Shown here one piece after another: positions 10,802-20,818 of a DNA stretch of 64,000 nucleotides. Positions within the stretch are counted from its first letter, which is position 1. The number at the start of each line of letters is the position of its first letter. The translations under genes and the position numbers were made by a program. This stretch comes from Blattamonas nauphoetae (Eukaryota; Preaxostyla; Oxymonadida): assembly GCA_033064195.1 (NCBI GenBank), contig JARBJD010000156.1, positions 104,155 through 168,154 on the forward strand, in the 5' to 3' direction. Below the pieces are notes generated by a model, which saw only the letters and a list, made by a program, of their open reading frames with translations, was not told where the DNA came from and made no database searches.

Positions 10802-12613
10802 ATGACAAACCACTCAACAGAGCCTCAAGAACTTGACGAAACAAATCTCTATGTCAGAAACATCCCTTCAACGTACACAGATAAAGATTTACATGTCTTA
10901 TCGGCTAAATATGGTTCTGTTGTCTCCGCGAAAATAATGGTTAGTTTCGTTTTTAATCATCACATCTACAATCCGTCATCCATGTTCACAGGTCTCCAGA
11001 GCAGGACGCTCTAGAGGGTACGGGTTCGTTCGGTATCAAACTGTCACCGAAGCTCAATATGCTCTTTCACAGCTGAACGGAATGAAGGTTGAAGATGGAA
11101 CACTGAATGTTCGATTCTCCTTCCAGCAGAAGAAACCTGAGGAACAAGAACCACGTCCAATCCTCTACGTCAAGCCAATCAGCGAGAATATTTCCGAAGG
11201 TGTTCTCTTTCGAATTTTTCTTTTATTGTTCTTTCCATCATGATAGACGATCTCCAGCGGGTCTTTTCTCAATGCGGGGAAGTTGAGGAAGTCAAGATCT
11301 TGATCGAACCACATAGTGGAAAGCGAAGACAGATAGGCTTTGTTACGATGAAGGATGTTCCATCAGCACAGACAGCCATGAAGACCCTCAACAATTACAA
11401 GTTCGACGAGTTTTCTCCTCAGCTGACCGTTCGATATGCCGAGAATTCTGTTTCAAAGAAAGAGCGGCTCAACCAACGTAAGGAAAACAAACTCAAACAC
11501 AATCCCGACCATTCTCAGCCTCGAAAAGCCCCAGAAAAACCGACTCCTTCGCAACCCCATTCCACAGACACTCATCCTGACCCTCCCATCCACAGCAAGC
11601 AACAGTCATCATTTTCTTCACCTCAACCTCTCACCTTGATTTCATTACCAGCAGACCCCCCTGCCCACTACGCAGAGCTCTCCCTCGTAATTCCCCCCAC
11701 CTCTCCGCCCCTCGCTCCCTCCAGCCTCTCTCCTCACGTCCCTCATCACTCTTCGCCACAGCCGCCACCCACAATCACCTTTAGTGCCCAACCAACTGAT
11801 CCTGCTCCCCTCGAAACCTTCGCCCAACCACTCGTCCCTCTCAGCCTTCCAGACCCTCCTCAGCACCCTGGCATCGTCCTTGAAGATCCTTCGGACCCTT
11901 TTCACGCCTCTCCTCGCCTCAACTCCCACTCCTACACCCTCACCCAGCCGCCTGTCGTCGCTCCCACGCCGTCCGCCGTCTCGGTGAGCCAGTTCGCCTC
12001 TCCACTCACACTCACTCCCACCCTCGTCCCCGATGCCAGCGGCAGCCTTCCCGCGTTCGGCACGTTCTCCCACTTCCCGAGTGGCCCTGACACGAACAGG
12101 TCGAGCACGAAGCAGAATCTGATCGACACAGCGTCACCTGGTTCGTTTGGGCGAGCAGGAAGTGTGCACAGCACTGACCTCTCGTTCGACTCCGAAGATC
12201 TCGAGATCTTCCGACCATCTCTCACGCACTCCATCTCCCCTGTGTCTGTCTCGTCGTTCTCTGCCCATCTCTCGCTCGACCCTCCGCATCCCTCGCCGTA
12301 CTCCCTCTCTGCCACCGCCACTCCCCTCTCAGTCACCCTCTCCCCCGCACTGAGCACGTTCTCCGACAACGTCACCAGCCCCCCGCTCCTCTCCGCCAGC
12401 CCTCTCGTCATCCCCAGCAGGACCGACACGTGGATGAGCGAGGGGCTTCCGCGTGTTGGGGAGATATCGTTCCCCATCGACCTGCAGCAGTTCGGCGACG
12501 GGAACACAGTCCTCCACAACGACCCGCAGCCAACGTATCTCCTCCCACTCGATTTCTTCAGCCAGTCTGGGCAGTCCTTCGGTTCGTCTGCCACTGGCTC
12601 TTCGCATTGTTGA
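10802..12613 (+). CDS. Two-RRM RNA-binding protein with Pro/Ser-rich tail
   Basis: Exons 10802-10939, 10992-11199 and 11247-12613 (introns of 52 and 47 nt) give 570 residues. RRM1 has RNP2 NLYVRNIP and RNP1 RGYGFVRY. RRM2 starts ILYVKPIS and has a divergent RNP1 around RQIGFVTM. The tandem spacing resembles ELAV/PABP/Nop-type proteins that bind single-stranded RNA, but the exact family is not clear. After residue about 200 the protein is a long Pro/Ser/Thr/Leu-rich region of low complexity, probably disordered. Both introns fall inside the RRM coding part, and the tail is a single exon. The gene ends 109 bp before the 3' end of the convergent SUN gene. Confidence 0.85.
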
Positions 12614-12722
12614 TTATTCTTTCTTCGCAGATTTGAGATTGACGGACTTTCGTAATGTTTTTGTGACGTGTTTTGTTGAAAGGAAGAAAATGAGAAAAAA
12701 GAGGAGAGAGGACACAATGAGG

Positions 12723-14309
12723 TCATCGCTCGCCAAACTGAGGGAAGAGCTCGATGTTGTACAGACACGTGTAGTCGGGATCGCCGTGGTTGGAGTCGAA
12801 CTGCACCTTGAACGACTGACAGGGCTTGTCTGGGAGAGGGTTCATTGCGAAGCGTTGTGTGGAGTTGTGGATTGTGGTGTGTGTGGCGTTGTATTCCCCG
12901 CGGCCGAGAAAGACGTCCTTGGCCGAGTCAGTCGAGTTGGCGCAGAAGACCCGGAAGGCTTTGGGAGCAGTGATGGGGGGAGCGGTGAGGGAGACGTCAG
13001 CGGGGATGTGCCTGATGCCGACGGAGTGGAGGAAGCAGGGACTGGCGAGTTTGATGGTGACGAAGGAGGGGGAGTTGGGGGAGGGGAGGGCGAGAGGGAA
13101 GCAGTCGCCTTGCCGTAGGGAGGTCTGGACAGATGAGAAGAAAGAAGGACGAACCGACAAGATCACTTGCGCCTTCTCCAGGATCTTCTGTCTGGAGGGC
13201 GACGGGAACAGCTTCCGGAGGATCGGGGCTGACTTGGGCACGCGGCGGACGATGGTCTCGTTTGTGGATGGATCGGTGCGGAAGTACGTGTTGAACCTGT
13301 CGACTGGGAAGAACGGCGAATACTTGGTCACACGAGCACCGACAGAGGAGAGGGCGAGCTGTGGTTGATTCTGGTCGTTGAAGAGAGTGCGAGTGATGTC
13401 CAGAACGAGGTCTTTGGTGAGGGCTGGATCAGGCGCGGGATTGGCGAGAGTGAGGGGCTCGTTGGGGGCAGGCTGAGGTCTGGCTGATTCGAGTTTCGAG
13501 ATGCGTTGCTTGAGAGACTCGAAATTAGACTGAACTTGTCCGCTGTAAGTGGCAAACTGAGTCTCCCAGTTGGTGAACTTGGTGGTGAGAGATTTTGTCG
13601 TTTTGTTGATATCGGTGATATCCTTCTTGACAGACGAAACATCCTTTGTGCAGGAAGACTGTCCAGCCTGGAGGGATGTGATAAGACGGCGCTGTTCTTG
13701 GAGTTGAGTGCTCGAGTTTGTCTGTTCGTCTTGTAGCGACAAAACTGTTGTATGGGAAGAATTCTGTCTCTTTTCCAAATCTAAAAGACGTTTTGTATCC
13801 AGTAGATCTCGAAGTCCACTTGAGGAGTTGTTATTTTCAAGAAGTGTGTAGAGATTATTGACCTGGATCTTGAGCTGATAATTGTTGACCAAAACATAAA
13901 CTAAAGTAACTGCCACCAACGCAACACCAACTACAACACCTGTAATCAAGAAAAGTCGCCGATTCTGAGTTTGGTGTTCGGACGAATTGGGAGATGTGAA
14001 GGAGTTTGAGAAAGATAATTTCAAACCATCACCGACGTGCTATTATTGGTAGAAGGCTGAAGAAGATCATGATCAGATGAAACAAATGTTTCAATTATTG
14101 GGCTTTCACTGCAAAAGTGAGTTAAATCCAGATGATGGTGAAGATAGAGGAGAAATTGATGGATATGGAATTAAAAGGTTAAAAAAATAGAAATACTGTT
14201 CTTCTCTCATCATTGAACTCGATCTTCTTTGCTCATTCGGAGTATTTGTGAAAGACATGCTGATCAGACCATGATCATACGAATTTAGATACCTCGATCG
14301 CCCCTCCAT
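12723..14309 (-). CDS. SUN-domain protein of the nuclear envelope
   Basis: Exons 14197-14309, 14027-14108 and 12723-13964 join in phase across introns of 88 and 62 nt, giving 478 residues. In order there is a short Ser/Arg-rich head of about 65 residues, one membrane helix (LFLITGVVVGVALVAVTLVY), a coiled coil of about 150 residues, and a C-terminal SUN domain recognised by GDCFPLAL, VTIKLASPCFLHSVGIRHI, PKAFRVFC and the signature SNHGDPDYTCLYNIELFP (human YTCLYRFRVHG). SUN proteins sit in the inner nuclear membrane, trimerise through the coiled coil and bind KASH peptides to form LINC bridges. The nucleoplasmic head is short compared with animal SUN1/2. The second intron removes a stretch that would otherwise read as an N-terminal TTG-initiated frame. 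Its ATG lies only 20 bp from the ATG of the plus-strand neighbour. Confidence 0.88.
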
Positions 14310-14329
14310 CTTTTTTGGACAGCTTTCTT
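14310..14329. promoter_or_regulatory. 20-bp gap between divergent start codons
   Basis: Only 20 bp lie between the SUN gene ATG (14309, minus) and the ATG of the next plus-strand gene (14330). The gap is T-rich on the plus strand. Transcription of each gene must begin within the other gene's first exon or inside this gap. Confidence 0.5.
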
Positions 14330-15073
14330 ATGTCGCGAACTGCACAACTCTACTTTGAACAATGCACTCCAGGTGTATACACACACTCTACCCGATTTGA
14401 TGATTATTTCAAAGGGAAAACCATAAATGTCACTGGATTCGAAGAGAGAGAGCGTCCCGATCAATGCCACCGCATAGTTCATGTACCATTGAACCAAACT
14501 TACCAAATGTTGTGTAAAGTCACCGTAAAGAGGCATCAAGTTACGGAGTTTAATCAAATCCACCGATCTAAAGACTATGAACTAAATTTCTCTGCTCAAG
14601 CAACATCGTATAACGACCACATTCTCGAAGTGACTTATATCCCTTCATCTCAATCCAATCAAGGTGCTAAGCATGACTACATCACTCCTCAACTCATCGA
14701 GAGTGTGATGAATCCTCCTCCTTACGAACAGCTCGTCGAATACTTCAACGCAGCGTGGAAAGGAAAACTACTCCGACTCTACGGACGGTTTTCAGAACGT
14801 GCACCTACCGACGCATTCAGTCCTCAAATGCTGATTGGCCGGGAACTCTTCGTGTTTGAGTGCGTAACCCTTCAAAGCCCATCCAAAATCCCAATATATG
14901 TCATGTTCGACTCAGAAACTTTTTCTATCTCACAACATCAATCTCAACAGCACCAACGACTCGAGATCGAAGTGTCGTTGGAAGGGTTAAGTCTTAACTT
15001 CCACTATATGTACTTACAGCGAGTAGTCAACACGTATGACACGACACAGATTCCACTTAACTTGATTGTGTGA
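14330..15073 (+). CDS. Unknown 247-residue protein, single exon
   Basis: I do not recognise a family. The frame starts MSRTAQLYFEQ and has no evident signal peptide, membrane helix or coiled coil. Composition is balanced and codon use is ordinary, so it is likely a real folded protein. Segments such as HRIVHVPLNQTYQMLCKVTV, ELFVFECVTL and RLEIEVSLEGLSLNFHYMYL alternate hydrophobic and polar residues, suggesting a beta-rich fold. It lies head to head with the SUN gene at a 20-bp distance, so the two may be co-expressed, but no functional link can be claimed. Confidence 0.75.
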   Translation: MSRTAQLYFEQCTPGVYTHSTRFDDYFKGKTINVTGFEERERPDQCHRIVHVPLNQTYQMLCKVTVKRHQVTEFNQIHRSKDYELNFSAQATSYNDHILEVTYIPSSQSNQGAKHDYITPQLIESVMNPPPYEQLVEYFNAAWKGKLLRLYGRFSERAPTDAFSPQMLIGRELFVFECVTLQSPSKIPIYVMFDSETFSISQHQSQQHQRLEIEVSLEGLSLNFHYMYLQRVVNTYDTTQIPLNLIV

Positions 15074-15318
15074 ACTTGATTCTCCCTACCCCGTTAATAT
15101 CTCGATTGACGTCCAACATCTTTTGTTCTCTTTCTCCTCATTTCAAAGGTCAATCCTCGCAATTTCACCATAAATTTCTTAAAAACTCCTTCCCGAAAAC
15201 ATGAAATTTAGAAAGGAAGATCGTAGTGAATTGACAGGCTCATAGAGAACAGAATCATTTTCATGGTTCTTTCTCTTCTCTGACAGTGATTTCATGAGCA
15301 TCTATAAAGAAAAATCAC

Positions 15319-15726
15319 TTAATAAAAAAGCAGACCCTGCCAAATTGTGAGGCATGGGCAAACATATGCCCCGAAGAAAGACTTGAATGGTGAGAATTTC
15401 AGGTTGTACCTGTTTGAGAGGTCACTCCGCAAGATCCACTCGCAGCAAGGATTGCAGAAAAATGAAGTGAAGCAGACACCACAGCTCGCATTTGGGACTT
15501 TGTAATACCGTTTTCTGTTGAGCATCGTTTGATAACAAAAGCAGATTCGACTACTCCCTAGCGATGAATGAAGAAGATAAACGATTAAAGACAAACATTT
15601 CAAGTCTTTCGTGTTTCCCTTGATGTCAAAAAATGTTGTGTGCCATCCACTGGCGTGTCCGTGAGCTGGATTCAGTGGTGTTGATTCTGTATGGTTAAAA
15701 CTAATCGAAATGGTTGAAAAGACCAT
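15319..15726 (-). CDS. PLAC8-family cysteine-rich protein
   Basis: A 39-nt intron (15558-15596, GTTTGT...CTAG) splits the gene; removing it leaves 122 residues. The family signature is visible: W-x4-FFD near the start, then CGVCFTSFFCNPCCEW, the RxxLxxxYNL step (RSDLSNRYNLKFSPF) and the terminal FFGAYVCPCLTIWQ, corresponding to the PLAC8 CxxC...Q ending. PLAC8 proteins are small, membrane-associated and Cys-rich; relatives include plant PCR/FW2.2 proteins linked to metal export and organ size, and animal placenta-specific 8. The first canonical cysteine cluster is reduced here. Which branch it belongs to and what it does cannot be read from the sequence. Confidence 0.65.
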   Translation of the reverse strand: MVFSTISISFNHTESTPLNPAHGHASGWHTTFFDIKGNTKDLKCLSLIVYLLHSSLGSSRICFCYQTMLNRKRYYKVPNASCGVCFTSFFCNPCCEWILRSDLSNRYNLKFSPFKSFFGAYVCPCLTIWQGLLFY

Positions 15727-15875
15727 GAAAAATGGAAAATATGATACTCTTTATCATCGTCCATTGTTCGTAGAACAATATGTCTTCTCACAAGAGATGA
15801 CTGGATGATCGAAGAACAGTTTTTTTCTTCATCTCAAGATTATTCCCTATTCAATCGGAATATTGGACCTCGTCC

Positions 15876-17777
15876 ATGAACGATGCGAAATCAAGATGTC
15901 CGATTTGTCGTGAATCATACACACGTCCAGCAATGCTGACAGCTTGCCTCCATGTCTTCGGTGTGTCTATTCCCAATTTCGTGAACACCTCCTTCTACTA
16001 TACTATTCTCTTCTGCAATGCTCCTCTTGTTCACTCTCTTCTAGATTTAACATGTCTACTACAGGCTATTGAACTAAACCAGAACGTCAAAACGTGTCCA
16101 CTTTGCAACACAGCTATGGCTTTGATACTCTACGATTTTGACCCAATAAATCACACATGCAGTGTGTTGGACATTAATGATATCGCCAACGAGGGGACAA
16201 AACTCCGAACGCGCTCGCCTGTCACATACGACCAGACAAGTGCGCAGGTCTTCGAGGAAATGCAGAAACAGTATTCTGTCCATACCAACCTCAAGCTCAC
16301 TCAAATGAAGTCCCTTCTGGTTGAACAACCAGGATATCTCTCCCCAAGGCAGCGATACCGCAAAGTGATCTATTCCGAGTCACTGTTTCCCGTGGACTGT
16401 CTCACACTGGATGCAATGCGCATGCTTGGTATGCATTTTCCTGCGCTCCCTTCGTTGCTCTTTTATCCGACGCTGGTTTCTGCTCTGTTGGCTGTCATCA
16501 TGTTCGTTCTGTCTCCCTCCCCTCTCCCCTCTCCAGATCAACAGAGCCTCCTTCCCTCCCTTCTGGTCCTCTCAGAAGGCTTCATCTGGCGTGAACTTCA
16601 GTTTCTCCTCGACAAACAGGAAGTGAGTGCCGAAGTGGGAGCTCTCGCTCGTCTTCTGTGCGACCAGGGCGTGTTCAGCCTCGGCACCGCCCTCTCCCTC
16701 CGCTCGCTCTTCTCGTCCCCCGGCTGTGCGCACTGGGTCCTCCTCTTCCTTCGCGAGCTGGCCCACTTCTTCTTCATCGTCCTCCGCACACCCCAGCTCG
16801 CCATCAACACGTTCGACAGCACGCAGCGCTACTTCAACCTGACCCACCCTGCCCTCCCGCCCGGCACAGAGGCCGGAGTGGTGCAAGTGCAAAGTGCGGG
16901 CGACGCGCTGGACACGCTCTACGAAGCACACACAGCGGGGGACGAGATTGAGGACTTCGCGCCTTTCGTGCGGCAGGCGGAGGGCGTGGAGCTTGCCGAC
17001 TCGTCGAGCGTCATTTTCGAAGCGACGATGCAGCCAGTGATGAGCATCCCTCGGCCGGTGCGTCTGTTCTACGCGGTGCCTCTCCCGCACCTCACACAAG
17101 TGCGCACAGTGAACAAGCTGAAGCTGGTTGGGCTGAATCCCGACGAAGCGATTCTGATCGGCGACGAAGCCGGACGAGACGATTCGCGGATGGTTCTGCC
17201 GCATCTGACAGTCGACACCCTCGCAGCACCCCAACACAGCACACACCCGACAGACAGCGAGACCGACTCGTTGGAGACTGAGTGTGCAGCTCACGCTCAG
17301 CCTGTGTGGGGCATCCCGGCGCCGATTCTGTCGCAGCTGGAGAACGCCGTGCAGATGCGGACGGGGCAGGTCAGCCAGCACCGCCTCGTCCCTCTGCAGG
17401 TTGTGGAGGAGGACGCGTTTGGAGGAGTCAAGCGCAGTCTGGACGAGCTGGACGAGAGTGCTCTCGACGAGCAGCTGAAAGAGATGCGAGTCGACGACAG
17501 CGACAGCGACGAATGCATCATCGTCGACCCGAAGTCTGTCCCGACGTGGGCAGGTGATCGGTCGCCCCAGCCGCAGCCGAACATCGCAAGGGGGGACCCC
17601 AGGCCGGTCGAGATTACACTCGACTCGGACAGCGAGGACGAGCGGAACGACGAGACTCGTGGGACAGTTCCGGCTTCAGCTCCGGAAATGCTGCTTGATG
17701 AAGTTGCAACTGGGAATCTCCAATCTTTTCCATCGTTTCAGAATCGGCAGGACACAATACCGCATGACCCTACATGA
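15876..17777 (+). CDS. Topors-like RING E3 ligase with C-terminal SIM-like motifs
   Basis: Two introns that are multiples of three (15961-16044, 84 nt; 16429-16536, 108 nt) interrupt an otherwise open frame; splicing gives 569 residues. The first intron splits the RING, which after splicing reads CPIC...CLHVFDLTC...CPLC. The fifth ligand position holds Asp instead of Cys. The RING is followed, as in Topors, by RQRYRKVIYSESLFPV and then FIWRELQFLLDK, matching the Topors segment LxRELxxLF. Human Topors acts as both a ubiquitin and a SUMO ligase in nuclear bodies. The acidic C-terminal region carries ECIIVDPK (about 17511) and VEITLDSDSEDE (about 17607), both fitting SUMO-interaction motifs. The unspliced second intron would encode a false membrane helix. 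A nuclear SUMO-linked ubiquitin ligase is inferred. Confidence 0.65.
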   Translation: MNDAKSRCPICRESYTRPAMLTACLHVFGVSIPNFVNTSFYYTILFCNAPLVHSLLDLTCLLQAIELNQNVKTCPLCNTAMALILYDFDPINHTCSVLDINDIANEGTKLRTRSPVTYDQTSAQVFEEMQKQYSVHTNLKLTQMKSLLVEQPGYLSPRQRYRKVIYSESLFPVDCLTLDAMRMLGMHFPALPSLLFYPTLVSALLAVIMFVLSPSPLPSPDQQSLLPSLLVLSEGFIWRELQFLLDKQEVSAEVGALARLLCDQGVFSLGTALSLRSLFSSPGCAHWVLLFLRELAHFFFIVLRTPQLAINTFDSTQRYFNLTHPALPPGTEAGVVQVQSAGDALDTLYEAHTAGDEIEDFAPFVRQAEGVELADSSSVIFEATMQPVMSIPRPVRLFYAVPLPHLTQVRTVNKLKLVGLNPDEAILIGDEAGRDDSRMVLPHLTVDTLAAPQHSTHPTDSETDSLETECAAHAQPVWGIPAPILSQLENAVQMRTGQVSQHRLVPLQVVEEDAFGGVKRSLDELDESALDEQLKEMRVDDSDSDECIIVDPKSVPTWAGDRSPQPQPNIARGDPRPVEITLDSDSEDERNDETRGTVPASAPEMLLDEVATGNLQSFPSFQNRQDTIPHDPT

Positions 17778-17954
17778 TTACGTTTGTCTTGATTGTCTTC
17801 ATTCCTCCACACTTCATTTATGAATCATTTCACCCCTATTTTCTTCTTTGATGTCTACTCTTCTTTTTCATTTGTTTTGTTTGTTTATTTTGTTAATTAG
17901 TACAATCCAATCGGGAGACTTCATCAGCTTTTGTTGCAATGGGCGTGATCATCA

Positions 17955-20733
17955 ATGTGGAACAAATATTCCGCACAGAACTCTCAAACACCTAAAGCAG
18001 GTGTTCGCTATGGTAATGAAACCCTTCCAGATGAACGATATGACAGAGAGCAACGAAGGATTGCCACTTTGAGACAGAGACAAGAACAGGTTTCTCAACA
18101 ACGTCGAGTCGAAAATTGGGGTTCACCTGAACAACAACGTGCGTTACAGTATACATATTTCCTTTTTATTTGATTCCTCATCCTAATTTCGTTTAGAACC
18201 CAGCGAATGAATGAAATGAAACAAACAGCCGAGGCACACCGAACAATTCATCAAACAGAAAAACAAAAAGAGAGAGCTCTGGTATATACTGCCTTTTGAT
18301 CATATTCCATACTCTATTCCTTCTGTCCGATCATTTCACCGTTCTTCTCAACAAAGGAACAAACTGTCATCGAAGCAGACAACAGAGAGCGCATCTCCCG
18401 TATTGAGCAGCGAGACCGGATGAAGGAAAGATCTCGCCAATATGACGAAGATAATAAGCTTGTTTGTTCTCTTCGACTTCATCCCCTTTCTTCTCTTTCG
18501 TCAGCTAATGCAGCAAAGGAAGCAAATGAAAATGGAACAGAAGATGCGGGACAATAGTGAGCCAATTGTTTCTGACTCATTTTACGACAAGTTCGGCTGC
18601 AGCTATCGGTAAATCTCTTTTTTTGGACGAGACGCCTCACATCACCTCCAACAACCCCTTCATCCTCATTGCACATTACGTCTTTCTACTTTGCGCCTGT
18701 CATCGCTACTCCTTGTACAAGATATTCATTCACGTTTTCATTCAATCGAAGCACTTTTTTTTCTGAATCTTCCCACTATCTCGAAACGAAATGCTGTGCT
18801 TTTCCAGTTTGGGAGAAAGTGCGTCACAACATCGTTGTGCTAAGAAAAAAACATGGAGTGATTTTTGTTCAGAATAAATGACTCATCCGAGAACAAGTGG
18901 GCACGTTTCGGATCCCCAAATTGTGATGGTATTTGTGACCTTAAATGATCTTCTCCGCCTTGGAAAGGGTATACTCCACAATTCTTCCATTTTTTGACTT
19001 TTTTGTGAAGGAAACGTTGCATATCACAAGATAATTCGGCTCTTCAACAAAATTCTCAAAACTCTCTCCGAACTGCACTCAACATCGAAATCTCACGGTT
19101 CACTGGAAACTGATTCAATTCTCGTTTCGAAATCGGGAGATGTTTCTTTTTTCAATCACCTTATCCAGACATTTGATGACACGTCAGATCCAATTCATTG
19201 AATCGCCGAAACCTGCGAGTAGAAATTACTTCTCTCCGGAAGCTCTCTTCCAGACCGATGAATCTGTGAGTATGATGTTTATTTTTAATTATTCTCTTCT
19301 TACTTTCAGAATCATTCAAATCAGAGGGAAATGATCTTTGGGCGTTTGGACTCCTCTTTCTAGAGTCGATTGTTGGTTATCAATTCGCATCAGCTCATAG
19401 CGATCAAGATAGAATCTCATTGTGCAAGGTATTATTATCATCTCTTCACTGCCTTCAGTCCATCTCGCCGTTGACCAAACAAGATTTCCCTTTCTTGTCG
19501 CAGAAGAAATTTGAATACATATCAACACTACCCCGTTCCGAAGTTCGACGCCAACAAATTTTTGTCCTTCCTTCGCAGAAACGCGATTCAGTGAGGAGTG
19601 AACAGCCTCAAAAAGCTTCGACGTTGCCACTCATCGATGAAGCAAAGCGCTTGCTTGCTGAGCAGTTTCCAAAGGATTCTGAAAAGAAGAAGCAAGGAGT
19701 TACGTTGTCAGATCTTGAAATGGTCGTCGATTACATCTTCGAAAGGTGCCTCGTTCTGAACTGCTTCTCCCGCGCCCACTCAGCCACAGAAATGCTTCCT
19801 GATCGTTTCTGGAAGATTATTTCTGCGACCAAACCCAAAATTCAGAAACAATCAACAACTTCCAACACTGAGAAACGGCAATCTCCACGCCACGTCGCAA
19901 CTTCGCAGATCCCACCACTTGCACAGACAGGGACTGTAGAACTGTTTTGGGACGAAGGAAAAGGAAGTGTGTCACCGCGGAAGGCCGAAGGAGTGAACCG
20001 CGGCCGCTGCAATTCGATTGGAATGCCACCTCCCGACACCCACGACGACAACGACGAGATGGACGAAAACGTGTTCCCCTCACCGCAGTCGGCGCAGAGG
20101 TACTCGCCACAAATGCATCCCGGACGGCCAAGTGGGAATGCGCTCGCCACGCCGATGGAGACGACAGCACGCGATGCACACACGACACAGCCAGAATCGA
20201 CGAGACGCGAGCGAAGAAGAGATTTGGACAAACCCACAAGCCAGCCTCTTCCTGTCCAGCCCACGCCTTCGAACACCACAAAGACACCATCAAGCACAGA
20301 GACACCACAGCCTCTCAACGAAGATGAAAAGGAGGAGCTGAAGCAGACACCAACCACCATCAGAAGCGACGAGGAGGTTGTGCTGAAGGAGATCTCGCCG
20401 TCGAAGGTGAAGACGTTCTCGTTCAACGGCGTCAACAACAAAGTGACTGAGAAGGACGAGACTGGCTCCCAGCACACCTACCGCGATGACTCAAATGTGT
20501 TTAACGATCAAACCAACTCGAACCCACAGCCATTCGCTCCTGTCACTCGCACGCGTCGCCCAGCCCGTGATCCCAACGAACGGCCTCGTGGCTTGCCATC
20601 TCCTCTTCCTTCGGTCGAACCACAACGGAAAATGGGGAGACCAGTGTCTCCAATGACGACTGACAGAGTTGCAGTGGTTCAGCAGACGCAAAATGACACG
20701 ACAGCTCCACAAAATCAGAGCGATTATTTCTAA
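17955..20733 (+). CDS. Coiled-coil plus pseudokinase protein, many short introns
   Basis: The start is MWNKYSAQNSQ. Exons at 17955-18148, 18197-18281, 18357-18461 and 18505-18555 join in phase and encode a charged helical region (RRIATLRQRQEQVSQQRR). The path between 18556 and about 18885 is unresolved. A kinase-like domain follows: QIVMVFVTLNDLLRLGKG, an intron at 18969-19010, LSELHSTSKSHGSLETDSIL, an intron at 19142-19187 (46 nt), GDIQFIESP, then NYFSPEAL, an intron near 19270-19310, and NDLWAFGLLFLESIVGYQ. The HRD catalytic triplet is HGS and the DFG magnesium motif is ESP, so it cannot be a normal kinase. The C-terminal ~350 residues are disordered and charged. It may act as a scaffold. 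The closest kinase group is not clear; NEK or SCY1-like groups are possible. Confidence 0.6.
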
Positions 20734-20818
20734 AGGAATTGTATACTCCATTTCACATGTTCACGCTTCTGTACACATCTTAATTCGTTGTTTTCGATTT
20801 TTGCCCATTATTTACAAA

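Noticed and set aside
15382-15409. A second, 28-nt intron in the PLAC8 gene
   Set aside because: Splicing it would destroy RYNLKFSPF and the CPCLTIWQ ending that fit the family; the unspliced frame is right.
16429-16536. Apparent membrane helix in the Topors-like protein
   Set aside because: It is encoded by a 108-nt GT-AG intron whose removal restores the conserved segment leading to WRELQFLL.
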